The position numbers and the translations under genes were made by a program. Positions 24,556 through 35,402 of a stretch of DNA of 64,000 bases are shown here, piece by piece. Each line of letters opens with the position of its first letter. Positions within the stretch are counted from its first letter, which is position 1. The DNA lies in NCBI RefSeq assembly GCF_000953135.1, contig NZ_LN614827.1, forward strand, positions 186,001-250,000. Direction: 5' to 3'. A model generated the notes under the pieces. The model had not been told where the DNA came from and made no database searches. It was given only the letters and a program-made list of their open reading frames with translations. This DNA comes from Legionella fallonii LLAP-10. GTDB lineage: Bacteria; Pseudomonadota; Gammaproteobacteria; Legionellales; Legionellaceae.

Positions 24556-27500
24556 TTATTTTTGGGGGGCGGAAGTATCATTTAAATTTTCTATTTCCGA
24601 CCGATTCTCATCAGTACCTGCTTTCACCTTATCCGTATTGGCAAATAACGATTGATGATGTTTTGGTTCTCTATCAACTAATGAATCCTTTTCTGAGCTT
24701 TCTTCGGCTATGAGTTTCGGATCAACTAATGCATCATTTTCAGCCTCTTCTTCATCTATGAATTCTGGATGTTTATAAAAATAGGCATAGGTGGATGGTA
24801 TGGTTATTTTAACCTCATGTGTTTCCTCTACTGGTGTTATAAAGTATCGGAATATCGGCCATTGGCTTATCATGTTTCTAAAGGATAAATTGCCACTTAA
24901 CCAGGCTTGCAGATTAGGGAATAAGATACCTTCACCTCTCCACCAAGCCTGGAAATTGCGTGAGAATGCAAACATATCTCTAAAGCCTAAATCGCCTTTC
25001 CACCATGATTGTAAATTGGGAAATAATTTTCCTTGTCCCTTCCACCAGGCTGTGAGATTGGGTATAAAAGCAGCTGGATATTTTAGAATACTGACACGAC
25101 CATCATTAGCGGCATTGTATCGTTCATGAATTTTCACGGTTCGCTTTTCGATGACTTCAACTTGATGCATATTTTTTTCTTGCAATTCTTTCATCGTCTT
25201 AAGCCATGCTTCTAACTCTTTGGGCTTTTTCATTTCTGGAGGCTGGTTATTTCCCAGTAAGGCTCGTTTAGCCTCAGGCAAGCTTTCAGTAAATTTATTC
25301 CATAGCTCTGTTGCCTTTTGGCAATGCTCAGCAAGTTTTTCTTCAATTTCACTAATATTGGGTTCTTTCTGTTGTATTTGTGCTTCAATTGCTTGCTGAG
25401 CATTTTCCTGGCTAAGACTAATTTGTTCTAGGAACTGGCTCCAGGATTCGGCTGACTCTTCATCTTCGAGTAGGAGCTTTTCATATTTTTTGGTATAAGC
25501 TCCCAAAAGATCATCAAAGCCTTTATAGAATAATCGATGAAGCTTCTTCGTAATGGTTGAGAAAATTTGCAGGCGTCTAATGAATGCTTCTGGATTTAAA
25601 TAAAAGTCGGTATTAAGGTAATCTATCCCAAAATCCTGTTTTAATGAGTCTACCGTTAATATCATTTGCGTCGTTCCAATTTGCCCAAAGCGACCTGAAC
25701 GACCAACTCCTTGAATATAATCACGTTCGTCCTTGGGAAGATAAGCGTGGAGCACCCTTAATCCTGCTGGACCAGGTATAATGTCCACACCGCGACCTTG
25801 CATCTCCGTTGAAATGGTTACTTGTCCCGGTTTACCTGCCTCATTTTTGATATACTCGGCTTCAGAAATTCCATCTTCATAATCAGTGGCAGCATGAATA
25901 CGGGTAATTTTAGGTAAGCCGTTCTTATCTTTGTTTGATTCCAGGCGGCGTTGTAACGCATCGTAAAGTTCTCTGGATTGATTGTCATCTTTGCATATTA
26001 TTAAAGTAGGCTCATTTTTTGCGCGTGCTTCCAGAATAGAAGTAACAAACGTATCGATACAATTTTTATCATTGTTACAAATAATGATGGGGCGATCATA
26101 TCGATGTAATCCTTTATGCCTCGGCACGTAAATGAATTTTGTTTTAAAATAAGTTTTCGCTTCTCTTTGTTCCAGCTCGGTGCCTACAGTACCAGTCACT
26201 GCCATGAGATTACCTCTATCATAATCCTTAAGCATAGTATTGGCTGAGGTGGTTGAGGCGATTTGTCGTTCAGGAGCTATATCGAATTGACGCCCTTTAC
26301 TCTTACATTTTTCCAGAATTTCTTTTAGATAAGGATTAATCACCTCAGAGTCAGGTGCTTTCATTAAACGATTAAGCTCAGCGTGCAAACAGGCATGAAC
26401 ACCCTCAGAGAATCTGGCATTCTCATTAACACGACCGCCGATAAGACACATTGCTGCAGCTACTTTTTTACTGCCTAAGTCAGTTGAAATAGTCGCTTCT
26501 GAGACAACGGAATAATCAATATTGTACTCAAGATGGCGAGCACTATAAGCCGCATCCTGCCACTTTTCTAATTGTTCTACTTTAAATGTTTTTACAATAT
26601 TAAATAGGTCTGGATTTCTTGCTTCAATAAAATCAAGGAGTTGCTCCGTACAGCGTTTTTTGTTTTCAAGGTAGGTTTTTTCCGTTTCGCCTTGCGCAAA
26701 AAATTCCATGAGTAATGGGAAAAATGGAACGAGCTTAATATTAATTTTGGGGGTTTTGGATGCAAAATTATATTTTGTATTTGAAACATCGAAGAAGGTT
26801 ACATCTGCTTCATCGAGTGTCAGTGTACGTTTTTCTTTGTTAGGATCTATGACCTGATTTGCTTTATTCTGCATATGGCCTTTCTTGCGGAATAAGAATA
26901 AGTTGGCAGGATCGGAGACGTTAATACCGCCAATTTTATAATCTTCAATTTTGGATGAGGCGGTAATAAAATTAACTTCAGCGCCCAACGATTTAAAAAA
27001 GGGCAGTGATTCAAGATAGTCGCGTTCCGCAAGAGCAAGATTGCTGGTAAGAAAATCGACCGTATTGCCTTTAAGAAATTGGCAGGCGTTTATAAGCATA
27101 AGGATACGTGTTTTTCCTTCGCCGGTTCCAATTTCAGCTGTGACTTTTCTTCCCGTTTCAAGCATAGAAAGAATAGCCATAATTTGAGTGGTATTTAGTT
27201 CAAATGATCGTCCAGGTATTTGAACATCACCAACAAACTCAGGAGTGCGACCTTTGCAGCGATGCAGCAATTCAGCAGCCAACATGACCAACTCAATATG
27301 ATTTGCATGCGATGTATTTTTATAGTCTTTGAGTTGCTGTAAGATGGATTCCGTCGATAAGGTTTTAGCCTTCTCAGATTGAGACTCAATGTCTAAGAGG
27401 TATTCTTGTGTAAATATTTCTTGTACTTCAGGCATTTTTGCTACAATGCGCTTTGCTTCACCCAGTTTGAATCCATTTTCTTTTTCACGCCCATCATGAC

Positions 27501-30500
27501 CATTCGGTAATGCACAAGGATTTTTATCAAACTGTTCATAAGTTCTATTTAAATCCTCTCGATTGGTCGAGTTTTGGGTCCACGACATAAATTTTTCTAA
27601 GGGGGGATAAGGAGCTTGTTGATAAAAATCATGCAAACAATCGATGACCACTTGTTGTTCTTTATTGGCACAAATAAAGGAGAGAAAGGCGTTAATTTCT
27701 TCTTTGCCGCATTTCACATTATTGTTCATTTGGGAGATAACGGCATTAATAAAATCTTTTTTAATGGTGTTATTTAATGATTGGTAGTCAGGTGTATTAA
27801 ACAGAGCCACTAAGTCTTTAACACCTCGACCAGGTAGGCCACCAACATAATGATACATTAAGCTCAGGACAAGATTTTGGTCATCAAGAAGAATCAAATC
27901 GTCGATTAATTGACAGATTTCATTATGATTTTTGCTGATATCATTGGGTGAAAGCGATAGGGCTTTTGCAATGAAGTCATTGGCACGAATGGTGATATTT
28001 CCGTATTTACTAATTAATTCTTCTTTTTTATCATGAAGATGAGTTACAACGTCTTGAAAACGGGTATTCATCTTGAGTCTTAGTTGTTTTACATCATTTT
28101 GAGTATCAGCTGCTAATGTGGAGAGGCCTTCACTGTCTAGGCTAGAAAATTCATCTTTCATAATGCTTGGAGAATAGCTGCCGAAATTGGTTACAAAACG
28201 CCACGCTTTTACTAATAAATTTCTACTATTGTGTTCTGCAGTCCTTTCTTCAGCGGCAGAGTTTATTTTATCAATCAGATCTCGAATCTTTCGGCACTGT
28301 TTAAAATAATTCGTATCATTAGGTGCTAGTGCAATAAGTGCTTCAATTTTATTGCGAATTTCCAATAAACCATGAAGGGTTTTGTCATCGGTATTAAAGT
28401 GTTGAATTTGTTTTTCTAAATCATTTAATTCGGAGCTGGTGGGATCTATAGTCGCTGCGAAACTTACTTGCTCATGGGCGCTTTGTAATGCCTGTAATGG
28501 ACTTTGGCAGACCAGGTTCGCCGCAAAATTGAATGCTTCCTTACGTTCTATATTTTTACTTAAGAGGGCTGGAAAGAGAATGTTAATCAAATAATCGCAT
28601 TTCGCCAGATTATTTCGGTCAGTTCCACCATGCAGTGCGCGTTCTCGAGCTATAATCAAGTACTGTTCTAATGCTGCAATATTTTTGTTCGAAGTTAGAG
28701 TCTGAACAAGGGTTCTAAATTGTTGTATATAGGTTGGTGGTCTGTCTTGCTTGTTACGTGATAATATTCCATCTGTTTTAAGAGCGTCTAGGCAATACTC
28801 AAAAAATTTGGCGTTTTGTTCAGGAATTAATTGATTCGTTAGCGCTACCAAATCTGTTACTAGTTGCGTATGGTAACCTTTTTCCTCATCCTCATCAAAG
28901 TAACTAGCCAAAGTCTCTATAGCTCGTCGTGTTTCCTTGTGATGGCAATCCAGGCTATCAAAGAGTACATCAAAATTCACTTCATCTTTAATATCAAGCA
29001 AAATATTGCCATCAAAATGTTTTCCATAGCGCTGATGCAACCATTCACGTATTTGCTTTTTGGACACCGGCTGTGGCGTGCACAGTATGTCTAAGAGTTC
29101 ATTTTGAATTTTATCGAGGGTATTAAGATCTAATCGGTTAGGCTGTGCTCTGTCTTTGATCAATTGCAATAGAGATAAACCATAAGGCAGCAAATCTTGA
29201 ATGATGTCTTTGTAGTTCGGCTTTTTAATCCCTGTGACGCGCTCTTTATAACGCTCAATGAGTTGTTCGAGCTTATCTTTTGATTCATATTCTAAGTGAA
29301 AAGTAGTGAGTAAGGGGAGCAATACCTGGCGTGGATTATGTTCCTCTTTGCTGAGCGTATTATGTTTTTTATCAATCAGTGTTGTACTAGAACTAACAAA
29401 TTGTTCTAAAAGTGTCACATCCTTTGTTTCCGGGAAAAATTGTCCTTGCGCGTTTGCTTTTACTGTTTCTGTCTTGATAAGGCGTATTGCCTTGCTCATC
29501 GCATCAGGGTAGTCACCGTATAATGCAGCAGCTTTGTCCATTTTAACCAACATATCCTTTTGTACGGATTTCATATCCAAAAGCGATAGCGCCGGGCTTA
29601 AAAACTGATATTCGGACAGCGTTAATAATTTATTTAAATAACTCATTGGAGGAACTAATGGCATGTCCATAATAGGTTTTAGTATTGTATTACGTACTTC
29701 TGGATATCCCCCTTCTGACTCTATACCTTGTGTAAGGGCAAAGCGTGCTAAACCACTACGGTTTGCTTTGATACGCTCCATATAGGCGAGCTCTAGTGTT
29801 CGAACTTGGAAGATATTCCATTCTTTATAAACATTTTCAACATCTAAAGGGGTGTCTTTGTCAGTACTCGTTGCTTTTGCTAAAACATAGACCATGCGCA
29901 GTTTATTTTGGTTGGTGAGCACTGTATTGGAAAGAATCTCATTTAAAATTTGTTCATATTGTTTCAGCGGCAGGTGCTGTTTTTGCTGAGCAAGAAAGCG
30001 ATAAAAAGCGGGTTTGATACGCTCAGGAGCACTCTCAGGAGTACGCTCTATGATCGTTTTCATTTCTGCCAAATCAGGGTGTTGTTCTCCTAATTTCATC
30101 TCAGGAATAATGAAATGCACATCAGCTTGTTCGGAAACATCTACATTGCTGATACATTTCCACTGCACCTCTCTATCTTGAGGAGGACATTTTTGCAGCA
30201 GTGCAATCATGTGAGACAGCGTTGTAGGAAGATTTTTCTTGTATTGAATCGTGTTGATGTTGTAGAAGGGTAAGCCCATTTCTTCAATGGCTACAGTAGC
30301 TTCAGTGAATACTTTAAATAGATAAGGTAAGTCACTGTATCCTTTAGTGATATCAACATGGTTTTTTATTAGAGCGACCCACCAACTTCTTTTTTCTGCA
30401 TTTAAGTTAGCAATTTTTGAAATTGTTTCATTAAAAGCGCTATCTTGAATGACGGGTAAGTAGCTTGGCATGTATTTTAGCAGCAGAGCATGCGACTCCT

Positions 30501-31461
30501 GAAAGGCTGCTGTTTTGTACGGGTCACTATCGTATTCCCAAGTCTTAAACAAGCACTCAAGTCCTTCTGGGCCGTATTGACCCACGACATCCAAGAGAGC
30601 GTCATATTGTTCAATACCTAGTTTAAGTGTCTCAGTCCAATGATTTAATTTATTTTTCAGTGCTTCGTTATTACGCACTAGATAGTATATGGGGTGATCT
30701 TCCGTGCGTGCGGTTCGGGCCTTGGGAAATGTTTTTCTAAATACTTGCGCATCGCTTCGGTTAGTAATTTGCTCCCAGATATTTTTCTCAGCCTTGAATA
30801 TATCTTGAGACAGTAGTTCATTAATAATACGTGCTGCCATTGGTGAGCGTTCAAGTTTAGGTGGCTCAACTAATGTGGGAGGAGGTGTCTTGGTTTTAAC
30901 AACAGTTTCTTCTGCTTTAGGACTCTCATGAGTAGATTCTTCATATAAAGTAATCTCAATTTTGGGTTTAACCTTTTTAGGACGTATACGTCCTTTGGGA
31001 GCTTCTTGAATAATTTGTGGATCTAATTCTGCTGATGGTAGCGCACCAGTAATTTGCTTTTTATTTTTTTCTAAAGAATGGTTGGAAATAAGATTATCAA
31101 GTTCAAGTTGTATTTTATTTTGTTCAAGATGAGCTGGAAGAGTGATTTCAACAGCAAAGAGTGCTGATTCAGGCTCTTGTAAATAGTTCAAAATAAATCT
31201 AGCTTGATCTTCTGTCATGGCATCGCCATGAATGATGAGGCGTTTTGTAGGGCTATGAATTAAGCTTAATAAGGCTTGTTTTATTTCGTTTGTTCTGGAG
31301 CTAATCTCAGCTGCCGTCAGGGCACCTAATTCAATAGTAACTTCATCAGTGCCAAGGTTTTGTAGTAGTAAGCCTACATCTGTAGGATTTGTTGCTGCAT
31401 TTTTTCTGGCATTTATTGCATCATCTGATATAAGCGATTCTACTTCTGGATTATTTAACAT
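24556..31461 (-). CDS. giant SecA-like ATPase, candidate Dot/Icm effector
   Basis: A 2301-residue soluble protein. The first 1400 residues are largely helical with no recognised domain. Near residue 1441 EIGTGEGKT is a Walker A in the SecA style; LTLDEADV follows near 1549; then ISTEMQGRGVDIIPG (about 1880) and VGRSGRFGQIG give helicase motifs V and VI. This is the two-lobed DEAD motor of SecA without evident preprotein or zinc domains. A coiled coil follows, then aromatic repeats (NLxxWWKG/RG) at about 2130-2185. The tail DENRSEIENLNDTSAPQK is Glu-rich. ATG 31461 has GAGG nine bases upstream. A PmrA-type box lies 77 bases upstream. Confidence 0.72.
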   Translation of the reverse strand: MLNNPEVESLISDDAINARKNAATNPTDVGLLLQNLGTDEVTIELGALTAAEISSRTNEIKQALLSLIHSPTKRLIIHGDAMTEDQARFILNYLQEPESALFAVEITLPAHLEQNKIQLELDNLISNHSLEKNKKQITGALPSAELDPQIIQEAPKGRIRPKKVKPKIEITLYEESTHESPKAEETVVKTKTPPPTLVEPPKLERSPMAARIINELLSQDIFKAEKNIWEQITNRSDAQVFRKTFPKARTARTEDHPIYYLVRNNEALKNKLNHWTETLKLGIEQYDALLDVVGQYGPEGLECLFKTWEYDSDPYKTAAFQESHALLLKYMPSYLPVIQDSAFNETISKIANLNAEKRSWWVALIKNHVDITKGYSDLPYLFKVFTEATVAIEEMGLPFYNINTIQYKKNLPTTLSHMIALLQKCPPQDREVQWKCISNVDVSEQADVHFIIPEMKLGEQHPDLAEMKTIIERTPESAPERIKPAFYRFLAQQKQHLPLKQYEQILNEILSNTVLTNQNKLRMVYVLAKATSTDKDTPLDVENVYKEWNIFQVRTLELAYMERIKANRSGLARFALTQGIESEGGYPEVRNTILKPIMDMPLVPPMSYLNKLLTLSEYQFLSPALSLLDMKSVQKDMLVKMDKAAALYGDYPDAMSKAIRLIKTETVKANAQGQFFPETKDVTLLEQFVSSSTTLIDKKHNTLSKEEHNPRQVLLPLLTTFHLEYESKDKLEQLIERYKERVTGIKKPNYKDIIQDLLPYGLSLLQLIKDRAQPNRLDLNTLDKIQNELLDILCTPQPVSKKQIREWLHQRYGKHFDGNILLDIKDEVNFDVLFDSLDCHHKETRRAIETLASYFDEDEEKGYHTQLVTDLVALTNQLIPEQNAKFFEYCLDALKTDGILSRNKQDRPPTYIQQFRTLVQTLTSNKNIAALEQYLIIARERALHGGTDRNNLAKCDYLINILFPALLSKNIERKEAFNFAANLVCQSPLQALQSAHEQVSFAATIDPTSSELNDLEKQIQHFNTDDKTLHGLLEIRNKIEALIALAPNDTNYFKQCRKIRDLIDKINSAAEERTAEHNSRNLLVKAWRFVTNFGSYSPSIMKDEFSSLDSEGLSTLAADTQNDVKQLRLKMNTRFQDVVTHLHDKKEELISKYGNITIRANDFIAKALSLSPNDISKNHNEICQLIDDLILLDDQNLVLSLMYHYVGGLPGRGVKDLVALFNTPDYQSLNNTIKKDFINAVISQMNNNVKCGKEEINAFLSFICANKEQQVVIDCLHDFYQQAPYPPLEKFMSWTQNSTNREDLNRTYEQFDKNPCALPNGHDGREKENGFKLGEAKRIVAKMPEVQEIFTQEYLLDIESQSEKAKTLSTESILQQLKDYKNTSHANHIELVMLAAELLHRCKGRTPEFVGDVQIPGRSFELNTTQIMAILSMLETGRKVTAEIGTGEGKTRILMLINACQFLKGNTVDFLTSNLALAERDYLESLPFFKSLGAEVNFITASSKIEDYKIGGINVSDPANLFLFRKKGHMQNKANQVIDPNKEKRTLTLDEADVTFFDVSNTKYNFASKTPKINIKLVPFFPLLMEFFAQGETEKTYLENKKRCTEQLLDFIEARNPDLFNIVKTFKVEQLEKWQDAAYSARHLEYNIDYSVVSEATISTDLGSKKVAAAMCLIGGRVNENARFSEGVHACLHAELNRLMKAPDSEVINPYLKEILEKCKSKGRQFDIAPERQIASTTSANTMLKDYDRGNLMAVTGTVGTELEQREAKTYFKTKFIYVPRHKGLHRYDRPIIICNNDKNCIDTFVTSILEARAKNEPTLIICKDDNQSRELYDALQRRLESNKDKNGLPKITRIHAATDYEDGISEAEYIKNEAGKPGQVTISTEMQGRGVDIIPGPAGLRVLHAYLPKDERDYIQGVGRSGRFGQIGTTQMILTVDSLKQDFGIDYLNTDFYLNPEAFIRRLQIFSTITKKLHRLFYKGFDDLLGAYTKKYEKLLLEDEESAESWSQFLEQISLSQENAQQAIEAQIQQKEPNISEIEEKLAEHCQKATELWNKFTESLPEAKRALLGNNQPPEMKKPKELEAWLKTMKELQEKNMHQVEVIEKRTVKIHERYNAANDGRVSILKYPAAFIPNLTAWWKGQGKLFPNLQSWWKGDLGFRDMFAFSRNFQAWWRGEGILFPNLQAWLSGNLSFRNMISQWPIFRYFITPVEETHEVKITIPSTYAYFYKHPEFIDEEEAENDALVDPKLIAEESSEKDSLVDREPKHHQSLFANTDKVKAGTDENRSEIENLNDTSAPQK

Positions 31462-31747
31462 ATTACATAGCCTCAAGTTAAGAAGTTAAAGAAGGACTTG
31501 AGTGATTGTGTCCAATATACATCCATTATGGTTGATAAATATTAAGGTAATATTAATTTTGGTTAGTGATTTTCTAGACAATAAAAAAGTTATTTTGACC
31601 AAAGAAAGAGATAACTTGGCCAATTAAGCTATTTCTGGTGTACCTACCGTTGGTTTAATTGAGCTTGCTCGCCCCAAAGCGCGCCATAAATTGTACTCAA
31701 CTAATGGTGCGCAAGAACAGGGCAAATAGGTGATAAATAGAATGATA
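31462..31747 (-). promoter_or_regulatory. promoter region of the SecA-like gene
   Basis: This 286-base gap between pyk and the giant gene contains the PmrA-type site described in the next entry and AT-rich sequence downstream of it. No gene or terminator with a clear U-run was found in it. Confidence 0.5.
31538..31557 (-). promoter_or_regulatory. PmrA-type binding site
   Basis: On the minus strand two direct nonamers, ATTAATATT and CTTAATATT, are separated by AC (11-base period). As I recall, the Legionella PmrA consensus is cTTAATatT-N2-cTTAATatT, so only one of 18 core positions differs. The site lies 77 bases upstream of the giant gene start in the correct orientation. PmrA activates many Dot/Icm effector genes. 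Confidence 0.78.
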
Positions 31748-33172
31748 TTATTCGATGTGTATTATTTCCATGCAATTGGTTCCGCCTGGCATTCCTATTC
31801 TTTGACCGCGAGTTAATAAAACATAACCCTTATTCTCTAAGTGTTTTAAGTTAACTAATTCATTAATTACTTGTTGGTGCAGTTCTTCCAGCTTGAATTG
31901 ATGAAAATCGAGATAGATAGGGTAGACATTATTGACTAAACTTAAGCGGCCAATGGTTCTTTTATTGGCGGAAACTGCAAAAATAGGTACCGTACCGTGT
32001 TGTCTAGATACCCACAACGCCGTATCACCTGATTCAGTAAGCGTGATGATTGCCTGAATGGGAAAATGGTTTGCCGCATGCATAGTAGCCATTGCTATAG
32101 CCTGATCGGCTCGTTGATAATGGCAGCTTTCTGCATTGGCATCGTAGAAAAAGCTAGCATGTTTTTCGGCACTTAAACAGATCTTGTTGACCATGCTAAT
32201 CACTTTCACTGGATAAAGACCACTAGCCGTTTCAGCAGAAAGCATTACGGCATCAGTCCCATCAAGGATGGCATTGGCTACATCAGATACTTCCGCTCGT
32301 GTTGGTTGCGGACAACTGATCATCGACTCCATCATTTGCGTCGCAGTAATTACTACTTTATCTAGAAGACGAGTTTGCTCGATAATTTGTTTTTGAATCG
32401 CAGGAACTTCCGCCGCACCGACTTCAACCCCTAAATCACCCCGAGCAACCATAATGGCATCAGCTTCTTGAATAATCTCTGTCAGTTGTTCTAGAGCTTC
32501 TGTGCGTTCAATCTTAGCAATAATGGGCGTTGTGAGGGCACCAAATTCTTGCATTAATTTGCGCGCATGGAGAATGTCAGCAGCGTCTTTCACAAAAGAT
32601 AAGCAGATGTAATCGACTTCTGCTTTTATTGCCGTGCGCATATCTTCAATGTCTTTTTCCGTTAAAGCTCTGGCAGCCAGACCGCCACCTTTACGATTCA
32701 ATCCTTTAAGGTCGGTTAAAACTCCTCCTTCTATGACCAGACAATGAATTTTATGGACGTTGATTTGCATTACTTCTAATTCAATAACACCATCATTGAG
32801 TAATAAATGATCGCCTACGGAGAGTTCATTGGCTAGGTTAGGATAGGCTACAGAGACCCCTTGCTGATCGCCTAATACGTCAGTAGCTAAGCAATCGAGA
32901 GTAAAGAATTGGCCATCAACTAAGGTAATGGATTTGTCTTTGAACCGGCCTATGCGTATTTTTGGACCTTGTAAATCCGCCATAACTGCCAAAGGGCGAT
33001 TTAGCTCTTCGGCAATTTTGCGCGCGGAGGTGATCAGTTCAAGAGCTGTGGCTGCAGCGTGAGAAAAGTTAATTCGAATGACATCGACCCCCGCGCTGAG
33101 CATAGCACGCAGCGTTGAAGGGTCTTTACTTGCGGGACCTAAAGTGGCAACTATTTTAGTTCGGCGTAACAT
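31748..33172 (-). CDS. pyk: pyruvate kinase
   Basis: A 474-residue glycolytic enzyme converting phosphoenolpyruvate and ADP to pyruvate and ATP. It has [15 protein letters not shown] at the start, VIRINFSH, the metal-binding [10 protein letters not shown], and TATQMMESM. Start 33172 is chosen: AGGAG lies 10 bases before it, and a longer frame would add 24 unrelated residues. It overlaps the end of pgk by 17 bases. Its 3' end is duplicated beyond the neighbouring giant gene. Confidence 0.97.
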   Translation of the reverse strand: MLRRTKIVATLGPASKDPSTLRAMLSAGVDVIRINFSHAAATALELITSARKIAEELNRPLAVMADLQGPKIRIGRFKDKSITLVDGQFFTLDCLATDVLGDQQGVSVAYPNLANELSVGDHLLLNDGVIELEVMQINVHKIHCLVIEGGVLTDLKGLNRKGGGLAARALTEKDIEDMRTAIKAEVDYICLSFVKDAADILHARKLMQEFGALTTPIIAKIERTEALEQLTEIIQEADAIMVARGDLGVEVGAAEVPAIQKQIIEQTRLLDKVVITATQMMESMISCPQPTRAEVSDVANAILDGTDAVMLSAETASGLYPVKVISMVNKICLSAEKHASFFYDANAESCHYQRADQAIAMATMHAANHFPIQAIITLTESGDTALWVSRQHGTVPIFAVSANKRTIGRLSLVNNVYPIYLDFHQFKLEELHQQVINELVNLKHLENKGYVLLTRGQRIGMPGGTNCMEIIHIE

Positions 33173-34346
33173 CTTTAGCTCGCTCCTGCAAAATGGCAAC
33201 GGCTGGCAAGGTTTTTCCTTCCAAATACTCCAGAAACGCCCCACCTCCTGTGGAAATATAAGAAATTTGCTGATTCAGATCATAGAGATCGACTGCGGCT
33301 AAAGTATCACCGCCTCCGGCGATAGAGAACGCATCGCTTTCTGCGATTGCTATGGCCAGTGCCCGTGTTCCATAGGCAAATTGAGCGAACTCAAAAACGC
33401 CTACAGGGCCATTCCATATGATGGTTTTAGCTAAATCAATGATATCAAGATAATTGCTAATGGTATCGGGGCCAATATCAAGAATCATATCGTCAATGGC
33501 AACATGAGCTAATGATTTATTAAAGGCAGGACAGTGCTCACTAAAGGTTTTGCCAACTACCACATCAGTCGGTAAAGGGATCACACATCCTTTTTCTTTT
33601 GCTAAGGCAATTATTGCGCGCGCCTCATCCAAAAGCTCGGGTTCATAAAGGGAAACACCAATTTCAAAACCTTGAGCTTTGAGAAATGTATTAGCAATCC
33701 CGCCACCGGGAATAAGATAATTCACCATGCAAACTAGCTGTTTTAATAGGCTAAGCTTGGAGGAAACTTTAGCTCCACCGACAATAGCGACTATAGGTTT
33801 TTCTGGAGCTTGTAGCACTTTATGTAAGGCTTCCAATTCTTTGACTAGTAGCGGCCCTGCAACAGCAACAGGTGCATATTGGGCTACGCCATAAGTCGAC
33901 GCTTGAGCCCTATGAGCAGTCCCAAATGCGTCCATAACAAACACATCACAGAGCTTAGCTAATTTTTTCGCCAGATCGGAATCGTTATTTTTTTCCCCGG
34001 GATTAAAACGGACGTTTTCACAAACGACTAATTCACCAGGTTGTATCGCGATTCCATCCAAGTAATCAGTAATGAATCTGACCGGATAATTCAGATTCTC
34101 TTTTAAATAATCCGCGATAGGTTGTAGGGAGAATCGACTATCAAACGTACCTTCTTCTGGACGGCCTAAATGTGAAAGCACCATCACCGCAGCTCCTGCA
34201 TTAAGAGCTGCTTTTAGCGTAGGTAATGCGGCTTGCAATCTTTGGTCGCTGGTGATTATCCCATCTTTAATTGGCACATTTAAATCTTCACGAATTAAAA
34301 CCCTTTTATTTTTTAGGTTTATATCGCTCATTTTTATCAGATTCAT
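33156..34346 (-). CDS. pgk: phosphoglycerate kinase
   Basis: A 396-residue glycolytic kinase transferring phosphate between 1,3-bisphosphoglycerate and ADP. It shows [42 protein letters not shown] and GGAKVSSKL motifs and C-terminal [14 protein letters not shown]. The start [11 protein letters not shown] aligns with the E. coli enzyme and has AGGA upstream, so it is kept over the internal Met. It is third in the tkt-gap-pgk-pyk operon. Confidence 0.97.
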   Translation of the reverse strand: MNLIKMSDINLKNKRVLIREDLNVPIKDGIITSDQRLQAALPTLKAALNAGAAVMVLSHLGRPEEGTFDSRFSLQPIADYLKENLNYPVRFITDYLDGIAIQPGELVVCENVRFNPGEKNNDSDLAKKLAKLCDVFVMDAFGTAHRAQASTYGVAQYAPVAVAGPLLVKELEALHKVLQAPEKPIVAIVGGAKVSSKLSLLKQLVCMVNYLIPGGGIANTFLKAQGFEIGVSLYEPELLDEARAIIALAKEKGCVIPLPTDVVVGKTFSEHCPAFNKSLAHVAIDDMILDIGPDTISNYLDIIDLAKTIIWNGPVGVFEFAQFAYGTRALAIAIAESDAFSIAGGGDTLAAVDLYDLNQQISYISTGGGAFLEYLEGKTLPAVAILQERAKDVTPN

Positions 34347-34355
34347 TAGAGATCC

Positions 34356-35348
34356 TTAGCAACTCATCATTTGGTGTGCTGTATCCAGCATACGGTTTGA
34401 GAATCCCCATTCATTGTCGTACCAAGCAACTATTTTTACTAAATTACCAAATACTTTAGTTTGGGTGGCATCAAATATTGATGAGGCAGGGTTGTGGTTA
34501 AAATCACAAGAAACCAATGGGTCTTCATTGATTTGCAATATTCGGCTTTTTGCTTTTCGTACCAAATCATTGACTTCATCCACTGTTGTATCGCGGCTAG
34601 CAGTGAACGTTAAATCAATAACAGACACATTAAGAACGGGTACTCGCATAGCGAAACCATCGAGTTTTCCAGCCAATTCTGGCAATACTAGACCTACAGC
34701 AGAAGCGGCACCTGTTTTCGTAGGGATTATTGATTGAGCAGCGGCACGAGCACGGCGCAGATCTTCATGACTACCGTCTAATAGCATTTGATCGTTGGTG
34801 TAGGCATGGACGGTATTAAGTAAACCATGCTCAATACCTAGTGCATCATTTAATGGTTTAACAACAGGGGCCAGGCAGTTAGTAGTGCACGACGCATTGG
34901 AAACAATAATATCCGAGTTTTTAAGCGCAGTATGGTTGACGCCATAAACTATAGTTGCGTCAACTCCTTTGCCAGGAGCTGAAATTAATACTTTTTTAGC
35001 TCCGGCAGTAATATGCTGCATGGCGGCTTCTTTACTGGTAAAAAAGCCAGTACACTCTAAGACCAAATCAATATTAAGTTCTTTCCATGGTAGGGTTTTG
35101 GGATCGCGGTGAGCAAGAACTTGAATCGCATGCCCATCGACAACCAGCATATTGCCCTCAACGCTTACCTCTGATGCAAACCGACCGTGGGTGGTATCAA
35201 AGCGAGTAAGGTGTGCGGTAATATCAATACCTGATAAGTCATTGATTGCAACGATATCAAATTCATTTTGTCTATTGTATTCAAAAATCGATCTTAAAAT
35301 GCAACGACCAATGCGGCCATAGCCATTAATCGCGACTCGTATTGCCAT
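34356..35348 (-). CDS. gap: glyceraldehyde-3-phosphate dehydrogenase
   Basis: A 330-residue enzyme. The NAD motif is INGYGRIGR at the start, the catalytic cysteine is in [12 protein letters not shown] (about residue 153), with the active-site His in the usual later position and the C-terminal [14 protein letters not shown]. It lies 9 bases upstream of pgk in the operon. Confidence 0.98.
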   Translation of the reverse strand: MAIRVAINGYGRIGRCILRSIFEYNRQNEFDIVAINDLSGIDITAHLTRFDTTHGRFASEVSVEGNMLVVDGHAIQVLAHRDPKTLPWKELNIDLVLECTGFFTSKEAAMQHITAGAKKVLISAPGKGVDATIVYGVNHTALKNSDIIVSNASCTTNCLAPVVKPLNDALGIEHGLLNTVHAYTNDQMLLDGSHEDLRRARAAAQSIIPTKTGAASAVGLVLPELAGKLDGFAMRVPVLNVSVIDLTFTASRDTTVDEVNDLVRKAKSRILQINEDPLVSCDFNHNPASSIFDATQTKVFGNLVKIVAWYDNEWGFSNRMLDTAHQMMSC

Positions 35349-35402
35349 AGTACTTCTCCGAGTTAAAGTGTATATCTTGTAAATTACAAAGGGTATAACG
35401 TG

